The notes under the pieces were generated by a model. It worked only from the letters and a program-made list of their open reading frames with translations, ran no database searches and was not told the DNA's origin. Shown piece after piece: positions 40,789 to 51,007 of a stretch of DNA of 64,000 bases (its first letter is position 1; each line of letters begins with the position of its first letter). The position numbers were made by a program, and so were the translations under genes. Origin of the DNA: Candidatus Photodesmus blepharonis. Its GTDB lineage: Bacteria; Pseudomonadota; Gammaproteobacteria; Enterobacterales; Vibrionaceae. The stretch covers positions 57,248 to 121,247 of the forward strand of contig NZ_JGVK01000027.1 of the NCBI RefSeq assembly GCF_000731795.2, in the 5' to 3' direction.

Positions 40789-41262
40789 ATGAGAATTGGT
40801 CATGGTTTTGATATTCATAAATTCGGTGGTAAAGGTCCAATTACCCTTGGTGGAGTCTCAATTCCTTATGAATGTGGTTTAATTGCTCATTCAGATGGTG
40901 ATGTAGTCTTACACTCTTTATGTGATGCATTGTTAGGTGCAATTGCTGCAGGTGATATTGGTCATTTTTTTTCTAACAAAGATGACAAGTGGAAAAACGC
41001 TGATAGTTGTGAATTGCTCAAAGATGTATATCATAAGGTTCGTAATCAAGGCTATGTACTAGGTAACGCAGATATTACTGTTATTGCTCAATATCCGAGG
41101 ATAATATCTTATATTAGGTCGATGCGTGAAGTTATAGCAAAGAATCTTAAAGTACATGTCAAAGATATTAATGTGAAGGCAACAACAACTGAGGCTTTAG
41201 GTTTTATTGGACGTAAAGAAGGTATCGCGTCTGAGACGGTGGTTTTGCTTGTTCGTAAATAG
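40789..41262 (+). CDS. ispF: 2-C-methyl-D-erythritol 2,4-cyclodiphosphate synthase
   Basis: Fifth step of the MEP pathway. 157 residues from ATG 40789 ([14 protein letters not shown]); the ORF is open ten codons further up but those overlap the end of ispD. Zinc ligands Asp8 and His10 are in GFDIH, and [19 protein letters not shown] holds the third histidine. The C-terminus [19 protein letters not shown] is complete. In Vibrio truD, surE and pcm come next; here they are absent. Confidence 0.96.
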   Translation: MRIGHGFDIHKFGGKGPITLGGVSIPYECGLIAHSDGDVVLHSLCDALLGAIAAGDIGHFFSNKDDKWKNADSCELLKDVYHKVRNQGYVLGNADITVIAQYPRIISYIRSMREVIAKNLKVHVKDINVKATTTEALGFIGRKEGIASETVVLLVRK

Positions 41263-41612
41263 TTTTCTTGTAATATAAATTGCCTGTATCCTTTTTTGTT
41301 GCGAGATATTGTAGAAATAGAATGCATTATCCAATGTTTTTCTAGGCACTATTGGAATCAGAGAATATAAAATTTTCCAAAAATTGTATGAGCCAGATGA
41401 TTTTAATATTTTCGATAAATATTCTGGTACTTATTAAGTTGAGATGGAAGAGTCTCCATGAAATCGCATTACTGTTTTAGCTAGATTTTTCTGAGTTTTT
41501 AAAAGAAGGTACAGATTGTAGACAAGTAATTCTTGTTATTAGACAAAAATGTTGATGAGCATTACAAAATATACCACTTCGTATTTTTTCTTCCTGGTAA
41601 ATTAAAAGTAGA
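41263..41612. other. Spacer where truD-surE-pcm are expected
   Basis: 350 AT-rich bases with no readable gene and no recognisable fragment of TruD, SurE or Pcm. The right end must contain the nlpD promoter. Confidence 0.5.
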
Positions 41613-42458
41613 ATGGGAATATTTTATAAAAATTTATTAACTATATGCATTTTTAGTACGTTGCTAGGGTGTGCCATAAGTCAATTTACTTCAGATTGGG
41701 AGTTAAATGAGGGTTATGATCAGGGTAGTTATCGTGGCAGTTATTATGAGGTTGAGAAGGGTGATACGCTATATTTCATTTCTTATATTACAGGTAAAGA
41801 TGTAAAAGAAATTATTCGTTATAATAATTTAAAAGTACCTTATATTATTTATCCTGGTCAGAAACTTCGATTGTGGAAATTTTCTTATGTTTTCAACAAA
41901 TCTAGAACAGATGACGTTTCTCCAGTTTATATTGTTCGTAAATTGGATAATGATCGTCGTCAAAATTCGAAATTGATCGAAAAAGAACCTATTAATAAGG
42001 TTGAACAATTGAAATCAAAGGAGTATGTTGAGCCTGGAGATAAGTTAAGTACCACTAAGAAAGTTAGTCATGCTAATCTTCAAAACAATGATGCTGTTAA
42101 GTGGTTATGGCCGACTAGTGGTAAGATAATTAAAGATTTTTCCTCTGGAAATCAAGGAAATAAGGGCATAGATATTGCTGGAGAACGCGGTCAGATCGTG
42201 TTATCTGCAGCGGAAGGGGTAGTCGTTTATTCTGGAAATGCCCTGCGTGGTTATGGAAATTTGATTATTATAAAACATAATGATGACTATATTAGTGCGT
42301 ATGCGCACAACGAAAGCTTGCTCGTAGGTGAAAGAGAAAATGTTGTCGCAGGTCAGAAAATAGCAACAATGGGTAGCTCAGAAGTTGGAAACGTTCATTT
42401 GCATTTTGAAATTCGATACAAGGGAAAATCAGTGAATCCTAGACGCTATCTACCATAA
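41613..42458 (+). CDS. nlpD: Amidase activator NlpD
   Basis: Outer-membrane lipoprotein that activates AmiC for daughter-cell separation. 281 residues: lipobox LLGC (Cys20), a LysM domain (about 46-88, YYEVEKGDTLYFISYITG...), a charged linker, and a C-terminal LytM domain (about 168-281). The LytM domain lacks a full set of zinc ligands: GNKGIDIAG has Asn where catalytic M23 enzymes have His, as in E. coli NlpD, so it is an activator rather than a hydrolase. rpoS follows in 69 bases; in E. coli the main rpoS promoter lies inside nlpD. Confidence 0.92.
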   Translation: MGIFYKNLLTICIFSTLLGCAISQFTSDWELNEGYDQGSYRGSYYEVEKGDTLYFISYITGKDVKEIIRYNNLKVPYIIYPGQKLRLWKFSYVFNKSRTDDVSPVYIVRKLDNDRRQNSKLIEKEPINKVEQLKSKEYVEPGDKLSTTKKVSHANLQNNDAVKWLWPTSGKIIKDFSSGNQGNKGIDIAGERGQIVLSAAEGVVVYSGNALRGYGNLIIIKHNDDYISAYAHNESLLVGERENVVAGQKIATMGSSEVGNVHLHFEIRYKGKSVNPRRYLP

Positions 42459-42527
42459 AGTTTACCTTTTTGGAATCAAAATTCGCAATTAATTCGCAGT
42501 GATGTCTTGCTAAATCAGGGAGGTGTT

Positions 42528-43514
42528 ATGAGTGTTGACAACATGGCGACGAAAATTGAAGAACTCAATTTAGAAGAGGAGTTTATTGTTGGGTTTGAAG
42601 AGGAGGAAAGCAAGTCTAAAATTTTACAAATGGATGCTAACGAAAAGGAAGAATTTGAAGTATCCGCGAAAAGTTTAGATGCAACACAACTATATTTGGG
42701 TGAAATTGGTTTTTCTCCTTTGCTTACTGCAGAAGAAGAAGTGCTTTACTCTCGTCGTACTTTGCGTGGAGATGAGGTCGCTCGTCGGCGTATGATTGAA
42801 AGCAATCTTCGGTTGGTAGTGAAAATATCTCGTCGATATAGCAATCGTGGTTTAGCGCTTCTTGACCTTATCGAGGAAGGTAATTTAGGTTTGATTCGCG
42901 CAGTTGAAAAATTTGATCCAGAAAGGGGGTTTCGCTTTTCAACGTATGCCACCTGGTGGATAAGACAGACTATTGAGCGTGCATTGATGAATCAAACACG
43001 AACTATTCGCTTACCGATTCATGTTGTTAAAGAACTGAATGTCTATTTGCGGACAGCCCGTGAATTATCGCAAAAATTAGATTATGAACCTACAGCGGAG
43101 GAGATCGCAATTCAGCTTGATAAGTCTGTTGACGATGTCAGTAAAGTTTTGCGGCTTAACGAACGTGTGAGTTCTGTAGATATGCCGATCAGCAGTCATG
43201 GAGAAAAAGCATTACTGGATATTATTCCCGATACGAATAATGCGGATCCTGGAGTATTCACTCAAGATAGTGACATTAAGGACTCATTAATTCAGTGGTT
43301 AAACGAGCTGAATTCCAAACAAAAAGAAGTTCTTGCGCGCCGTTTTGGTCTATTAGGTTACGAACCATCAACATTAGAAGAAGTTGGTCGAGAAATCAAT
43401 TTAACTCGGGAGCGCGTCCGTCAAATTCAAGTAGAGGGTTTGCGCAGATTGAGAGAAATTCTTGTTAGGCAGGGTCTAAATATGGAAAATTTATTTAATG
43501 TTGAAGATGAGTAA
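42528..43514 (+). CDS. rpoS: RNA polymerase sigma factor RpoS
   Basis: General-stress/stationary-phase sigma factor. 328 residues from ATG 42528 (MSVDNMATK, the Vibrio start) preceded by a GGGAGG ribosome-binding site; a TTG at 42507 is rejected. Region 1.2 [15 protein letters not shown], region 2 with [18 protein letters not shown] and [15 protein letters not shown], region 4 with [23 protein letters not shown]. All core and promoter contacts look intact. The N-terminal acidic part is somewhat shorter than E. coli's. Confidence 0.96.
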   Translation: MSVDNMATKIEELNLEEEFIVGFEEEESKSKILQMDANEKEEFEVSAKSLDATQLYLGEIGFSPLLTAEEEVLYSRRTLRGDEVARRRMIESNLRLVVKISRRYSNRGLALLDLIEEGNLGLIRAVEKFDPERGFRFSTYATWWIRQTIERALMNQTRTIRLPIHVVKELNVYLRTARELSQKLDYEPTAEEIAIQLDKSVDDVSKVLRLNERVSSVDMPISSHGEKALLDIIPDTNNADPGVFTQDSDIKDSLIQWLNELNSKQKEVLARRFGLLGYEPSTLEEVGREINLTRERVRQIQVEGLRRLREILVRQGLNMENLFNVEDE

Positions 43515-43519
43515 TAGGT

Positions 43520-46111
43520 TTATTTCTGGTCATTTTTTTTGTTGCCATTTAGAATGATTCCCTTTAATCTATAAAGCTCATCTAATGCTTGACGAGGCGT
43601 AAGATCATCAGGCTGTATATCTCTTAAAGCTTTCGCTAGTAAGTTTAAAGTAGGTATGATATTTTTCTGATTCCTAACGGCTGCTAAACGAAATTTTGTT
43701 TCATTCGGTTTTATAGCAGTCTCTTCAAGCTCTTTTAGTTTTATGAAAGCCTCTTTGATAGCCATTTTTGGGATTCCAGCTAGCCTAGCGACAGCTAAAC
43801 CGTGGGATTTGTTTGCTGGGCCTGTTTGTATTGAGTGCATAAAGACAATTTTATTTCCATGTTCTACTGCGTTTAAGTGTACGTTAGCGAGATTAGATAG
43901 TTGATCTGGCAACTTGGTTAACTCAAAGTAATGAGTAGCGAACAGTGTCAACGAATTATTTTTTTCAGCAAGATATTGCGCGCTTGCCCAAGCTAATGAC
44001 AATCCATCGTAAGTGCTAGTTCCGCGTCCAATTTCATCCATTATCACTAAACTGTAAGCGGTGGCGTTATGAAGAATATTTGCTGTTTCTGTCATTTCGA
44101 CCATAAAGGTTGAACGACCAGAAGCCAAGTCATCTGATGCTCCAACACGAGTAAAAATACGATCGACAGAACCAATTTGAACCGATTCTGCTGGTACATA
44201 AGAACCGATATGTGCCATTAGGACAATTAATGCTGTTTGGCGCATATAGGTTGATTTTCCTCCCATATTCGGACCAGTAATAATTAGCATTTTTCGTTCT
44301 TCGTTAAGTTCAATTGAGTTAGGAATGAAAGGTTTATCAATCACTTGTTCAACTACTGGATGACGTCCCGATTGTATATAAATTTCAGAGTTTTGAGTCA
44401 AAAAAGGACGGCAATAATTTAATGTTTCTGCTCGTTCAGCAAGGTTTTGCAAGACATCGATCTGTGCAATCGCTGATGCGAGGTTTTGTAATGATTCTAA
44501 GTTTGGCATGAGCAGATCAAAGAGTTCTTCCCAAAGTTTTTTTTCTATCTCTAAAGCTTTTGAGCGTGAGTTAAGAACTTTATTTTCGTACTCTTTCAAT
44601 TCTGGAATTATATAACGTTCGGTGTTTTTCAATGTTTGACGACGAAAATAATTAGGTGGTACTAAGTGACTTTGTTTACGACTAACTTGAATAAAGAAAC
44701 CGTGTACACTATTATAACCAACTTTAAGCGTGTCGATACTATGACGCTTGCGTTCATTAATTTCTAGTTTATCGAGATAATCTTTTGTACCCTTTGCTAG
44801 GTTACGCCATTCATCTAGTTCTTTATTATAGCCTTCAGCAATTACATTACCATCACGTATTAGAACTGGAGGATTTTCTTTTATTGCGTTCTTTAATAAT
44901 AAATATATTTTTTCTCTAGATCTTGATGACATAGCTAATTCAGCCAAATAGGGGTGAGTCACGGAGCTTAGTATGATTTCTAGTTTAGGTAGTTGTTCTA
45001 AAGCTTGACGTAAACGGGTCATATCTCTAGGTTTTGCTGAACGTAGTGCTACTCGTGCTATAATACGCTCAATATCGCCAATTTGTTTTAGGATAGGTCT
45101 AAGTTCTGAAAACAGGAAGCGATCTTTGATTTCTTCGATAGCACTAAGACGTTTATTTAAAGTATTAATGCAGCGAATTGGTTGATGTAACCAACGTTTA
45201 AGCATGCGACTTCCCATAGTAGTCGCGCTATGGTCAAGTACTTTGGATAAAGTGTTTTCGCTACCACCTGATAGATTGTGAGTGATTTCTAGATTACGCC
45301 GTGTAGTCGCATCTAATAGCATAAATTTTTTTTGATGTTGAAAAGTTAAAGAGCGAATATGAGGTAGTGCAGCACGTTGGGTATTTTTTACATATTGTAT
45401 TAGGCAACCTGCAGCGCATAAACCTAAGATTGCTTCTTCAATTCCAAATCCAACTAGGTTGTTTGTATCAAATTGCTGATTGAGTTGTTGTTTTGCTGTG
45501 TCAAATTCAAATTCCCAAACAGGGCGACATCGATTGCCATTTCGGTTGTGTATTAGTTGAATGGGTTCAAAATTTTCTGGAAAAAGAAGCTCTCTTGGAG
45601 AAGTACGCAGTAATTCTGAGGCCATTACTTCCTCTGTTTCGATTTCAGTTAGCTGAAATCGACCAGAAGTTATATCTAAGGTTGAATAGCCAAATTTGCC
45701 TTTACAATGATAGATAGCGGCAATTAAGTTATCAATTTTTTCAGGTAATAGAACTTCATCAGTAACAGTACCTGGCGTTATAATTTGTACTACTCTTCTT
45801 TCTACTGGTCCTTTGTTAGTATGTGGATCACCAACTTGTTCGCAAATAGCTGCCGATTCACCAAGTTGAATTAACTTTGCTAGATAGTTTTCAAGTGAGT
45901 GGAATGGGATACCAGCCATTGGAACTGGTTTTCCTGCTGATTTCCCTCTATGAGTTAAGGAGATATCTAATAATTGCGAAGCAAGTTTTGCATCGTCATA
46001 AAAAAGCTCATAGAAATCTCCCATACGATAAAATAGCAATATTTCGGAATGTTCGGCCTTTAATTTTAAGTATTGCTGAATCATGGGGGTGTGTTTTTGA
46101 TCATTTTGCAT
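43520..46111 (-). CDS. mutS: DNA mismatch recognition protein MutS
   Basis: Finds base mismatches and starts mismatch repair. 863 residues, full length. The mismatch-probing Phe-x-Glu is in [10 protein letters not shown] (about residue 35); Walker A is [13 protein letters not shown] and Walker [16 protein letters not shown]. Convergent with rpoS with only 5 bases between the stops. Whether mutL is kept cannot be seen here. Confidence 0.96.
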   Translation of the reverse strand: MQNDQKHTPMIQQYLKLKAEHSEILLFYRMGDFYELFYDDAKLASQLLDISLTHRGKSAGKPVPMAGIPFHSLENYLAKLIQLGESAAICEQVGDPHTNKGPVERRVVQIITPGTVTDEVLLPEKIDNLIAAIYHCKGKFGYSTLDITSGRFQLTEIETEEVMASELLRTSPRELLFPENFEPIQLIHNRNGNRCRPVWEFEFDTAKQQLNQQFDTNNLVGFGIEEAILGLCAAGCLIQYVKNTQRAALPHIRSLTFQHQKKFMLLDATTRRNLEITHNLSGGSENTLSKVLDHSATTMGSRMLKRWLHQPIRCINTLNKRLSAIEEIKDRFLFSELRPILKQIGDIERIIARVALRSAKPRDMTRLRQALEQLPKLEIILSSVTHPYLAELAMSSRSREKIYLLLKNAIKENPPVLIRDGNVIAEGYNKELDEWRNLAKGTKDYLDKLEINERKRHSIDTLKVGYNSVHGFFIQVSRKQSHLVPPNYFRRQTLKNTERYIIPELKEYENKVLNSRSKALEIEKKLWEELFDLLMPNLESLQNLASAIAQIDVLQNLAERAETLNYCRPFLTQNSEIYIQSGRHPVVEQVIDKPFIPNSIELNEERKMLIITGPNMGGKSTYMRQTALIVLMAHIGSYVPAESVQIGSVDRIFTRVGASDDLASGRSTFMVEMTETANILHNATAYSLVIMDEIGRGTSTYDGLSLAWASAQYLAEKNNSLTLFATHYFELTKLPDQLSNLANVHLNAVEHGNKIVFMHSIQTGPANKSHGLAVARLAGIPKMAIKEAFIKLKELEETAIKPNETKFRLAAVRNQKNIIPTLNLLAKALRDIQPDDLTPRQALDELYRLKGIILNGNKKNDQK

Positions 46112-46425
46112 GGAAGCACATTTCTTATTTATGTTGTGTGAAACACAATACGTGAATTATGGTTATACGAAAAGATTTAAATAGATTTAAAATGCTCAGG
46201 ATTGCGTTCTCAGGTAATAGATTTGAAAAAAAATTAATTATGATGAAGTCTTATTTCAATGAGTTAAGCAGTGGCTTTAAAAATGTTTTGTTGAAAAAAT
46301 TAAAACTTGATAAGTAAACAGTAGAATGGCAATTCATGGTAAGCTTAACCAGTCTGGAGTGATGTCTTGTACATGCTGAGCAATGAACAGTTATCTATCA
46401 ATAAGCAGATATATTGGAGAAAGTG
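46112..46425. other. Spacer upstream of recA
   Basis: 314 bases without a gene; cinA lies here in Vibrio and is not recognisable. No LexA box of the form CTG-N10-CAG is present in the 150 bases before recA. The ribosome-binding site TTGGAGAAA is at the right end. Confidence 0.5.
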
Positions 46426-47466
46426 ATGGACGAAAATAAACAGAAAGCCCTAGCTGCAGCTCTAAATCAGATTGAAAAGCAGTTTGGCAAAGGGGCAATT
46501 ATGCGCCTTGGTGATAATCGAGCGATGGACGTTGAAACTATTTCTACGGGTTCGCTTTCTTTAGATATTGCTTTAGGTGCTGGTGGTTTGCCAATGGGAC
46601 GTATTATAGAGATCTATGGTCCAGAATCATCCGGTAAAACAACCCTCACTCTTGAATTGATTGCTGCCGCGCAACGTGCAGCTAAAACCTGTGCGTTTAT
46701 TGATGCAGAGCACGCATTGGATCCAATTTACGCAAAAAAATTAGGTGTTGACATTGATGCACTTTTAGTATCTCAGCCAGATACTGGCGAGCAAGCACTA
46801 GAAATTTGCGATGCTTTAGCTCGTTCTGGAGCCATTGATGTTATGGTTGTTGATTCTGTAGCCGCACTAACGCCGAAAGCAGAAATTGAAGGAGAGATGG
46901 GAGACAGCCACATGGGTTTGCAAGCCCGTATGCTTTCTCAAGCCATGCGTAAATTAACTGGTAACTTGAAGCAGTCTAGTTGCATGTGCATTTTTATCAA
47001 CCAAATTCGCATGAAAATTGGTGTTGTGTTTGGTAACCCGGAAACGACTACTGGCGGTAATGCTCTTAAGTTTTATGCTTCAGTTCGCCTAGATATTCGT
47101 CGTGTTGGTTCCATTAAAGAAGGTGATGAAGTTATTGGTAACGAAACACGTATTAAAGTGGTCAAGAATAAGATTGCTGCACCATTTAAGCAAGCTGAAA
47201 TGCAAATTCTATATGGTCAAGGTTTTAATCGTGAAGGAGAGCTAATTGATTTAGGTGTCAAACACAGATTGATTGAAAAATCGGGGTCTTGGTATAGTTA
47301 CAATGGTGATAAGATTGCTCAGGGTAAAATAAATGCAAGTAAGTATTTGTGTGAAAATGTAGAGTTAGCACAAAAGATTGATGCACAACTTCGAAAGATG
47401 TTGTTGATACAGTCTTCACCTAAGAGTGAAACAATAACAGAAGAAATTGTCGAGCGTTCTAGTTAA
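46426..47466 (+). CDS. recA: Recombinase RecA
   Basis: Strand-exchange ATPase and LexA coprotease. 346 residues from ATG 46426 (MDENKQKAL), with GGAGAAAG before it; the ORF extends four codons further up. Walker A is GPESSGKTT, then IDAEHALDP, the L1/L2 loop neighbourhood [19 protein letters not shown] and NQIRMKIGV. The C-terminal tail is acidic as usual. recX and alaS, common followers, are absent; tsaD converges 11 bases after the stop. Confidence 0.97.
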   Translation: MDENKQKALAAALNQIEKQFGKGAIMRLGDNRAMDVETISTGSLSLDIALGAGGLPMGRIIEIYGPESSGKTTLTLELIAAAQRAAKTCAFIDAEHALDPIYAKKLGVDIDALLVSQPDTGEQALEICDALARSGAIDVMVVDSVAALTPKAEIEGEMGDSHMGLQARMLSQAMRKLTGNLKQSSCMCIFINQIRMKIGVVFGNPETTTGGNALKFYASVRLDIRRVGSIKEGDEVIGNETRIKVVKNKIAAPFKQAEMQILYGQGFNREGELIDLGVKHRLIEKSGSWYSYNGDKIAQGKINASKYLCENVELAQKIDAQLRKMLLIQSSPKSETITEEIVERSS

Positions 47467-47477
47467 GCTACGTTGTT

Positions 47478-48512
47478 CTAATTAATTGAATTTTCTTGTA
47501 TTAGTTTGATTTGATCAATTGGCCAACGAGGTATAGTTTGGATAGATAAATTATTGGAAGTTTCATTGTTTTTCAGTTTTTGCATCCCAGCATATGCGAT
47601 CATTGCGCCGTTGTCGGTACAAAATTCAGTTCTTGGGTAGTAAACTTTAGCGCCAATTTTTTTGGTTAGTTTATCAAAAGACTTGCGTAGTTGCTTATTT
47701 GCACTGACTCCACCGGCTATAGCGATGCTTTTCATTCCAGTTTGCTGTAGTGCGCGTTCGCATTTGATGAGTAGGGTATCACAAATTGCTTCTTGAAATG
47801 CATAAGCAATATCTGCACGTGTTTGACTATCATTACGGTGAGATCTAATAGTATTGGCAGCAAATGTTTTTAAACCTGAAAAGCTCATGTCTAGCCCCGG
47901 TTGATTTGTCATTGGACGAGGGAATTTAAAACGACCTGGATTGCCTTTTTTGGCTAAATGAAAGAGCAAGGGACCACCAGGATAATCTAAGCCCAGTAAT
48001 TTTGCAGTTTTATCAAATGCTTCTCCTGCTGCATCATCAAGCGATTCTCCGAGAATTTTATATCTTCCAACACTTTTTACTGCTACTATCATAGTGTGGC
48101 CTCCGGATGCTAACAGGGCTATAAAAGGAAAGGAGGGGCGTATATCTTCTAGCATTGGTGATAATAAATGTCCTTCCATATGATGTATGGGTAGGGCAGG
48201 GATATTCCATGCGTAAGCGATGCTGTGTCCAATTGTAGCTCCAACCAGTAAGGCACCAGCTAAGCCAGGACCTGCAGTATACGCAATAGCATTAATATCT
48301 TTTTTCGTCAGCTGAGCTTCTAGGAGGGCTTGCTTAATCGACGGGATTATTTTTTTAATGTGATCTCTCGATGCCAATTCTGGGACTACACCACCATATT
48401 GAGAGTGCAATTTAGCTTGGCTATATAACACATGAGAAAGCAGCCCCTTTTCTTCATCATATATGGCTACACCTGTTTCATCGCAAGAAGTTTCAATACC
48501 AATAACACGCAT
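47478..48512 (-). CDS. tsaD: tRNA t6A synthase catalytic subunit TsaD
   Basis: Transfers the threonylcarbamoyl group to A37 of ANN-decoding tRNAs. 344 residues. ASKHA start [13 protein letters not shown], metal-binding histidines in [20 protein letters not shown] and the [12 protein letters not shown] motif. Divergent from rpsU, the arrangement found in most gammaproteobacteria. Works with TsaB (37.3-38.0 kb). Confidence 0.96.
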   Translation of the reverse strand: MRVIGIETSCDETGVAIYDEEKGLLSHVLYSQAKLHSQYGGVVPELASRDHIKKIIPSIKQALLEAQLTKKDINAIAYTAGPGLAGALLVGATIGHSIAYAWNIPALPIHHMEGHLLSPMLEDIRPSFPFIALLASGGHTMIVAVKSVGRYKILGESLDDAAGEAFDKTAKLLGLDYPGGPLLFHLAKKGNPGRFKFPRPMTNQPGLDMSFSGLKTFAANTIRSHRNDSQTRADIAYAFQEAICDTLLIKCERALQQTGMKSIAIAGGVSANKQLRKSFDKLTKKIGAKVYYPRTEFCTDNGAMIAYAGMQKLKNNETSNNLSIQTIPRWPIDQIKLIQENSIN

Positions 48513-48594
48513 TTCGTTAAAATATTTTTTGTACTTTAAGAACTTGAGTAAAGTGGATCTACTCTACTCTGCTTACTTAAGTTTCGCAAATAAG

Positions 48595-48624
48595 TTTTGT
48601 ATGCAAAATGTGTCAGGATAAAAT
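48595..48624 (+). promoter_or_regulatory. Possible promoter of the rpsU-dnaG-rpoD operon
   Basis: TTTTGT (48595-48600), 18-base spacer, TAAAAT (48619-48624). Weak -35. About 130 bases upstream of rpsU. Confidence 0.35.
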
Positions 48625-48660
48625 ACTTTACAAAACAATTGTGATCAGATTAAAATTCCA

Positions 48661-48703
48661 TGCTACCTTAGATAAGGCTATTTAAAGGTAGCAACTTTTT
48701 TTA
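48661..48703 (+). terminator. Terminator-like hairpin in the rpsU leader
   Basis: Nine-base stem TGCTACCTT (48661-48669) / AAGGTAGCA (48685-48693) with a 15-base loop, then ACTTTTTTT. It faces the plus strand and stands about 50 bases before the rpsU start, with no upstream plus-strand gene to terminate (tsaD is on the other strand). It could be an attenuator. Confidence 0.6.
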
Positions 48704-48750
48704 TACATAGATATAAGTGTTAATGAATAATTTCTAAGGTGGAAGGGTAT

Positions 48751-48966
48751 ATGCCAATAGTTAAAGTGCGTGAAAACGAACCGTTCGACGTTGCGCTGCG
48801 TCGTTTTAAACGGTCTTGTGAAAAGGCAGGAATCCTTTCTGAGGTGCGTCGTCGTGAATACTATGAAAAGCCGACAACAGTCCGTAAACGCGCAAAAGCA
48901 GCAGCTCAAAAACGTCACTTTAAAAAACTAGCTCGTGAAAACGCGCGCCGGATCCGTTTATACTGA
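48751..48966 (+). CDS. rpsU: 30S ribosomal protein S21
   Basis: Small basic protein needed for initiation on natural mRNAs. 71 residues from [20 protein letters not shown], the universal start; the frame is open four codons further up, where GGAAGG serves as the ribosome-binding site. First gene of rpsU-dnaG-rpoD. The yqeY (GatB/YqeY) gene found between rpsU and dnaG in Vibrio is missing from the 198-base gap. Confidence 0.97.
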   Translation: MPIVKVRENEPFDVALRRFKRSCEKAGILSEVRRREYYEKPTTVRKRAKAAAQKRHFKKLARENARRIRLY

Positions 48967-49164
48967 GAGTATCTAGACACTTAGCAGGATAACAAGTTGG
49001 TAGTAGGCGTTTTTTGAAATTTGCTGATTTAATTAATTATTTTTATTTAATTATTTGTAAGCACGTAATAAAGCATTTTGAGTATTGGTTTCAGGACTTG
49101 AATGAGATAGTAGGCGGTAGATACATAACTGGCTTGTCTCTGTTCTTTCGATTTCCGGATTTTT

Positions 49165-50907
49165 ATGGTAGGGCGTATTCCTCGTAGCTTTATTCTTGAT
49201 CTTCTAGCCCGATTTGATATCGTGGACATTGTTAGCACGCGTATTAAACTGAAGAAGAAAGGTGAGAATTATACTACTTGCTGTCCATTTCATACTGAGA
49301 GGACTCCTTCTTTTTCCGTAAGTTCAGCAAAACAATTTTATCACTGTTTTGGCTGTGGTGTACATGGTAACCTTATCGATTTTTTAATGAAATATGATGG
49401 GATAGGTTTTGTTGAGGCTATAGAAGAGCTTGCTTTACTTTCAGGTCTTGATGTTCCACACGAACGATGGAGGTCTGGTCAATTTACGAGAAACGTTGAG
49501 CAAAAACGTAACCTATATCATCTGATGAATAAAATTGCTCAGTTTTATAGCGATCAGTTAAAATTTACTAAGTCTGTGGTTGCTGTAAGTTTTCTAAGAA
49601 AGCGTGGGCTTTCTAGCGAAATTATTCAAAAATTCGGTGTTGGTTATGTTCCTGATGCATGGAATTTAATAGGTCAAAAATTTATTCAAGAGCATGAAAT
49701 GCTTATTGATCTCGGTATGCTAGTTAAAAAAAATAAAAATAAACACTATGATCGTTTTCGCGATCGGATTATGTTTCCAATTCATGACCGTCGTGGTCGA
49801 GTTATTGGTTTTGGTGGACGTGCTCTTAAGGAAAGCGTGCCAAAATATCTTAATTCGCCAGAAACATTTATTTTCCATAAAGGAAGGGAACTCTATGGTC
49901 TTTATGAGGTGTTGAAAAACTATTGCTGTTGCGTGATTCCCAAAATTTTAGTTGTAGAAGGCTATATGGATGTGCTTGCTTTAGCTCAGTATGGTATCGA
50001 TTATTCCGTTGCTTCACTTGGAACATCCACGACGGGTAATCATTTGCGGACACTCTTTCAGCAAACTAACACTGTTATTTGCTGTTATGATGGAGATAAA
50101 GCAGGTAAGGGAGCAGCATGGCGTACACTAGAGAATTCATTAAAATACTTAAAAACTGGCGGTATGCTTAAATTTTTATTCCTGCCTGATGGTGAAGATC
50201 CTGACAGTTATATTCGTCAATATGGTAAAGATAGATTCGAGGCATTAATAAAAAATGCGACTCAGTTTTCTACGTATTTATTTGAAAATTTAATCAAATT
50301 ATATCAGTTAAATTTAGGAACAAATGAAGGTAAATCAGCGTTACGTGCCTATGCTAGTAAGTTAATTAATAAAATTCCTGATATTTATTTTCAGGAAGTT
50401 CTAGATAAATTGCTAGACGCAAAGACTGGATTTGATAGTCAATTAAGGCAAACAAAGTCGTGCTTTTATCAAAATCAATTTCAGTTAGGTAAAAATTTTA
50501 AACGAACTCCGATGCGAGAAGTTCTTGCTTTGCTCATTCAAAATCCAAATTACGCTAGTTTGGTACCAGATCTTTCAAGTGTTAGAGAATTATCGTTACC
50601 TGGATTGGGTTTATTGTTTGAAATTCTTGATTATTGTCGAGTTCACCCCAACATCAAGGCTGGTCAATTACTGGAACATTGGCGATATAAAGAGAATGGA
50701 GTGCTTTTATTTCGTCTAGCGAATTGTGAGATTCCTTTATTAAACGAAGAGAATCAAAAAGATGTATTTTTAGATTCGTTAGATAAAATATTAGCTCGAT
50801 GTGTAGAAAAGAAAATTGAGGTTTTGCAAGCTAAAGATAGAAGTGCTGGTTTACCAGACCAAGAAAGAAAGGAATTATTGGCTTTGATGTTAGATTTCAA
50901 AGCATAA
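49165..50907 (+). CDS. dnaG: DNA primase
   Basis: Makes RNA primers for replication. 580 residues. The N-terminal CHC2 zinc finger is CPFHTERTPSF ... YHCFGCGVHG (about residues 40-66); the TOPRIM core has VVEGYMDVLAL (Glu) and CYDGDKAG (Asp-x-Asp); the C-terminal third is the DnaB-binding domain, less conserved as usual. In E. coli the internal part of this operon is tuned by weak translation of dnaG; here the start ATG has no clear Shine-Dalgarno either. Confidence 0.95.
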   Translation: MVGRIPRSFILDLLARFDIVDIVSTRIKLKKKGENYTTCCPFHTERTPSFSVSSAKQFYHCFGCGVHGNLIDFLMKYDGIGFVEAIEELALLSGLDVPHERWRSGQFTRNVEQKRNLYHLMNKIAQFYSDQLKFTKSVVAVSFLRKRGLSSEIIQKFGVGYVPDAWNLIGQKFIQEHEMLIDLGMLVKKNKNKHYDRFRDRIMFPIHDRRGRVIGFGGRALKESVPKYLNSPETFIFHKGRELYGLYEVLKNYCCCVIPKILVVEGYMDVLALAQYGIDYSVASLGTSTTGNHLRTLFQQTNTVICCYDGDKAGKGAAWRTLENSLKYLKTGGMLKFLFLPDGEDPDSYIRQYGKDRFEALIKNATQFSTYLFENLIKLYQLNLGTNEGKSALRAYASKLINKIPDIYFQEVLDKLLDAKTGFDSQLRQTKSCFYQNQFQLGKNFKRTPMREVLALLIQNPNYASLVPDLSSVRELSLPGLGLLFEILDYCRVHPNIKAGQLLEHWRYKENGVLLFRLANCEIPLLNEENQKDVFLDSLDKILARCVEKKIEVLQAKDRSAGLPDQERKELLALMLDFKA

Positions 50908-51007
50908 GTCAGTTTAATTGACTAGAAATAAATGAATTTGTTAGTATTTACGATTTGCAACTCGTATTGCTAAGTCTATTACTAGATTATGAAGTTGGAT
51001 ACCATCT

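Noticed and set aside
46376..46390. CTG-N9-CAG as a LexA box before recA
   Set aside because: Spacing is 9 instead of 10 bases and the centre is not AT-alternating.
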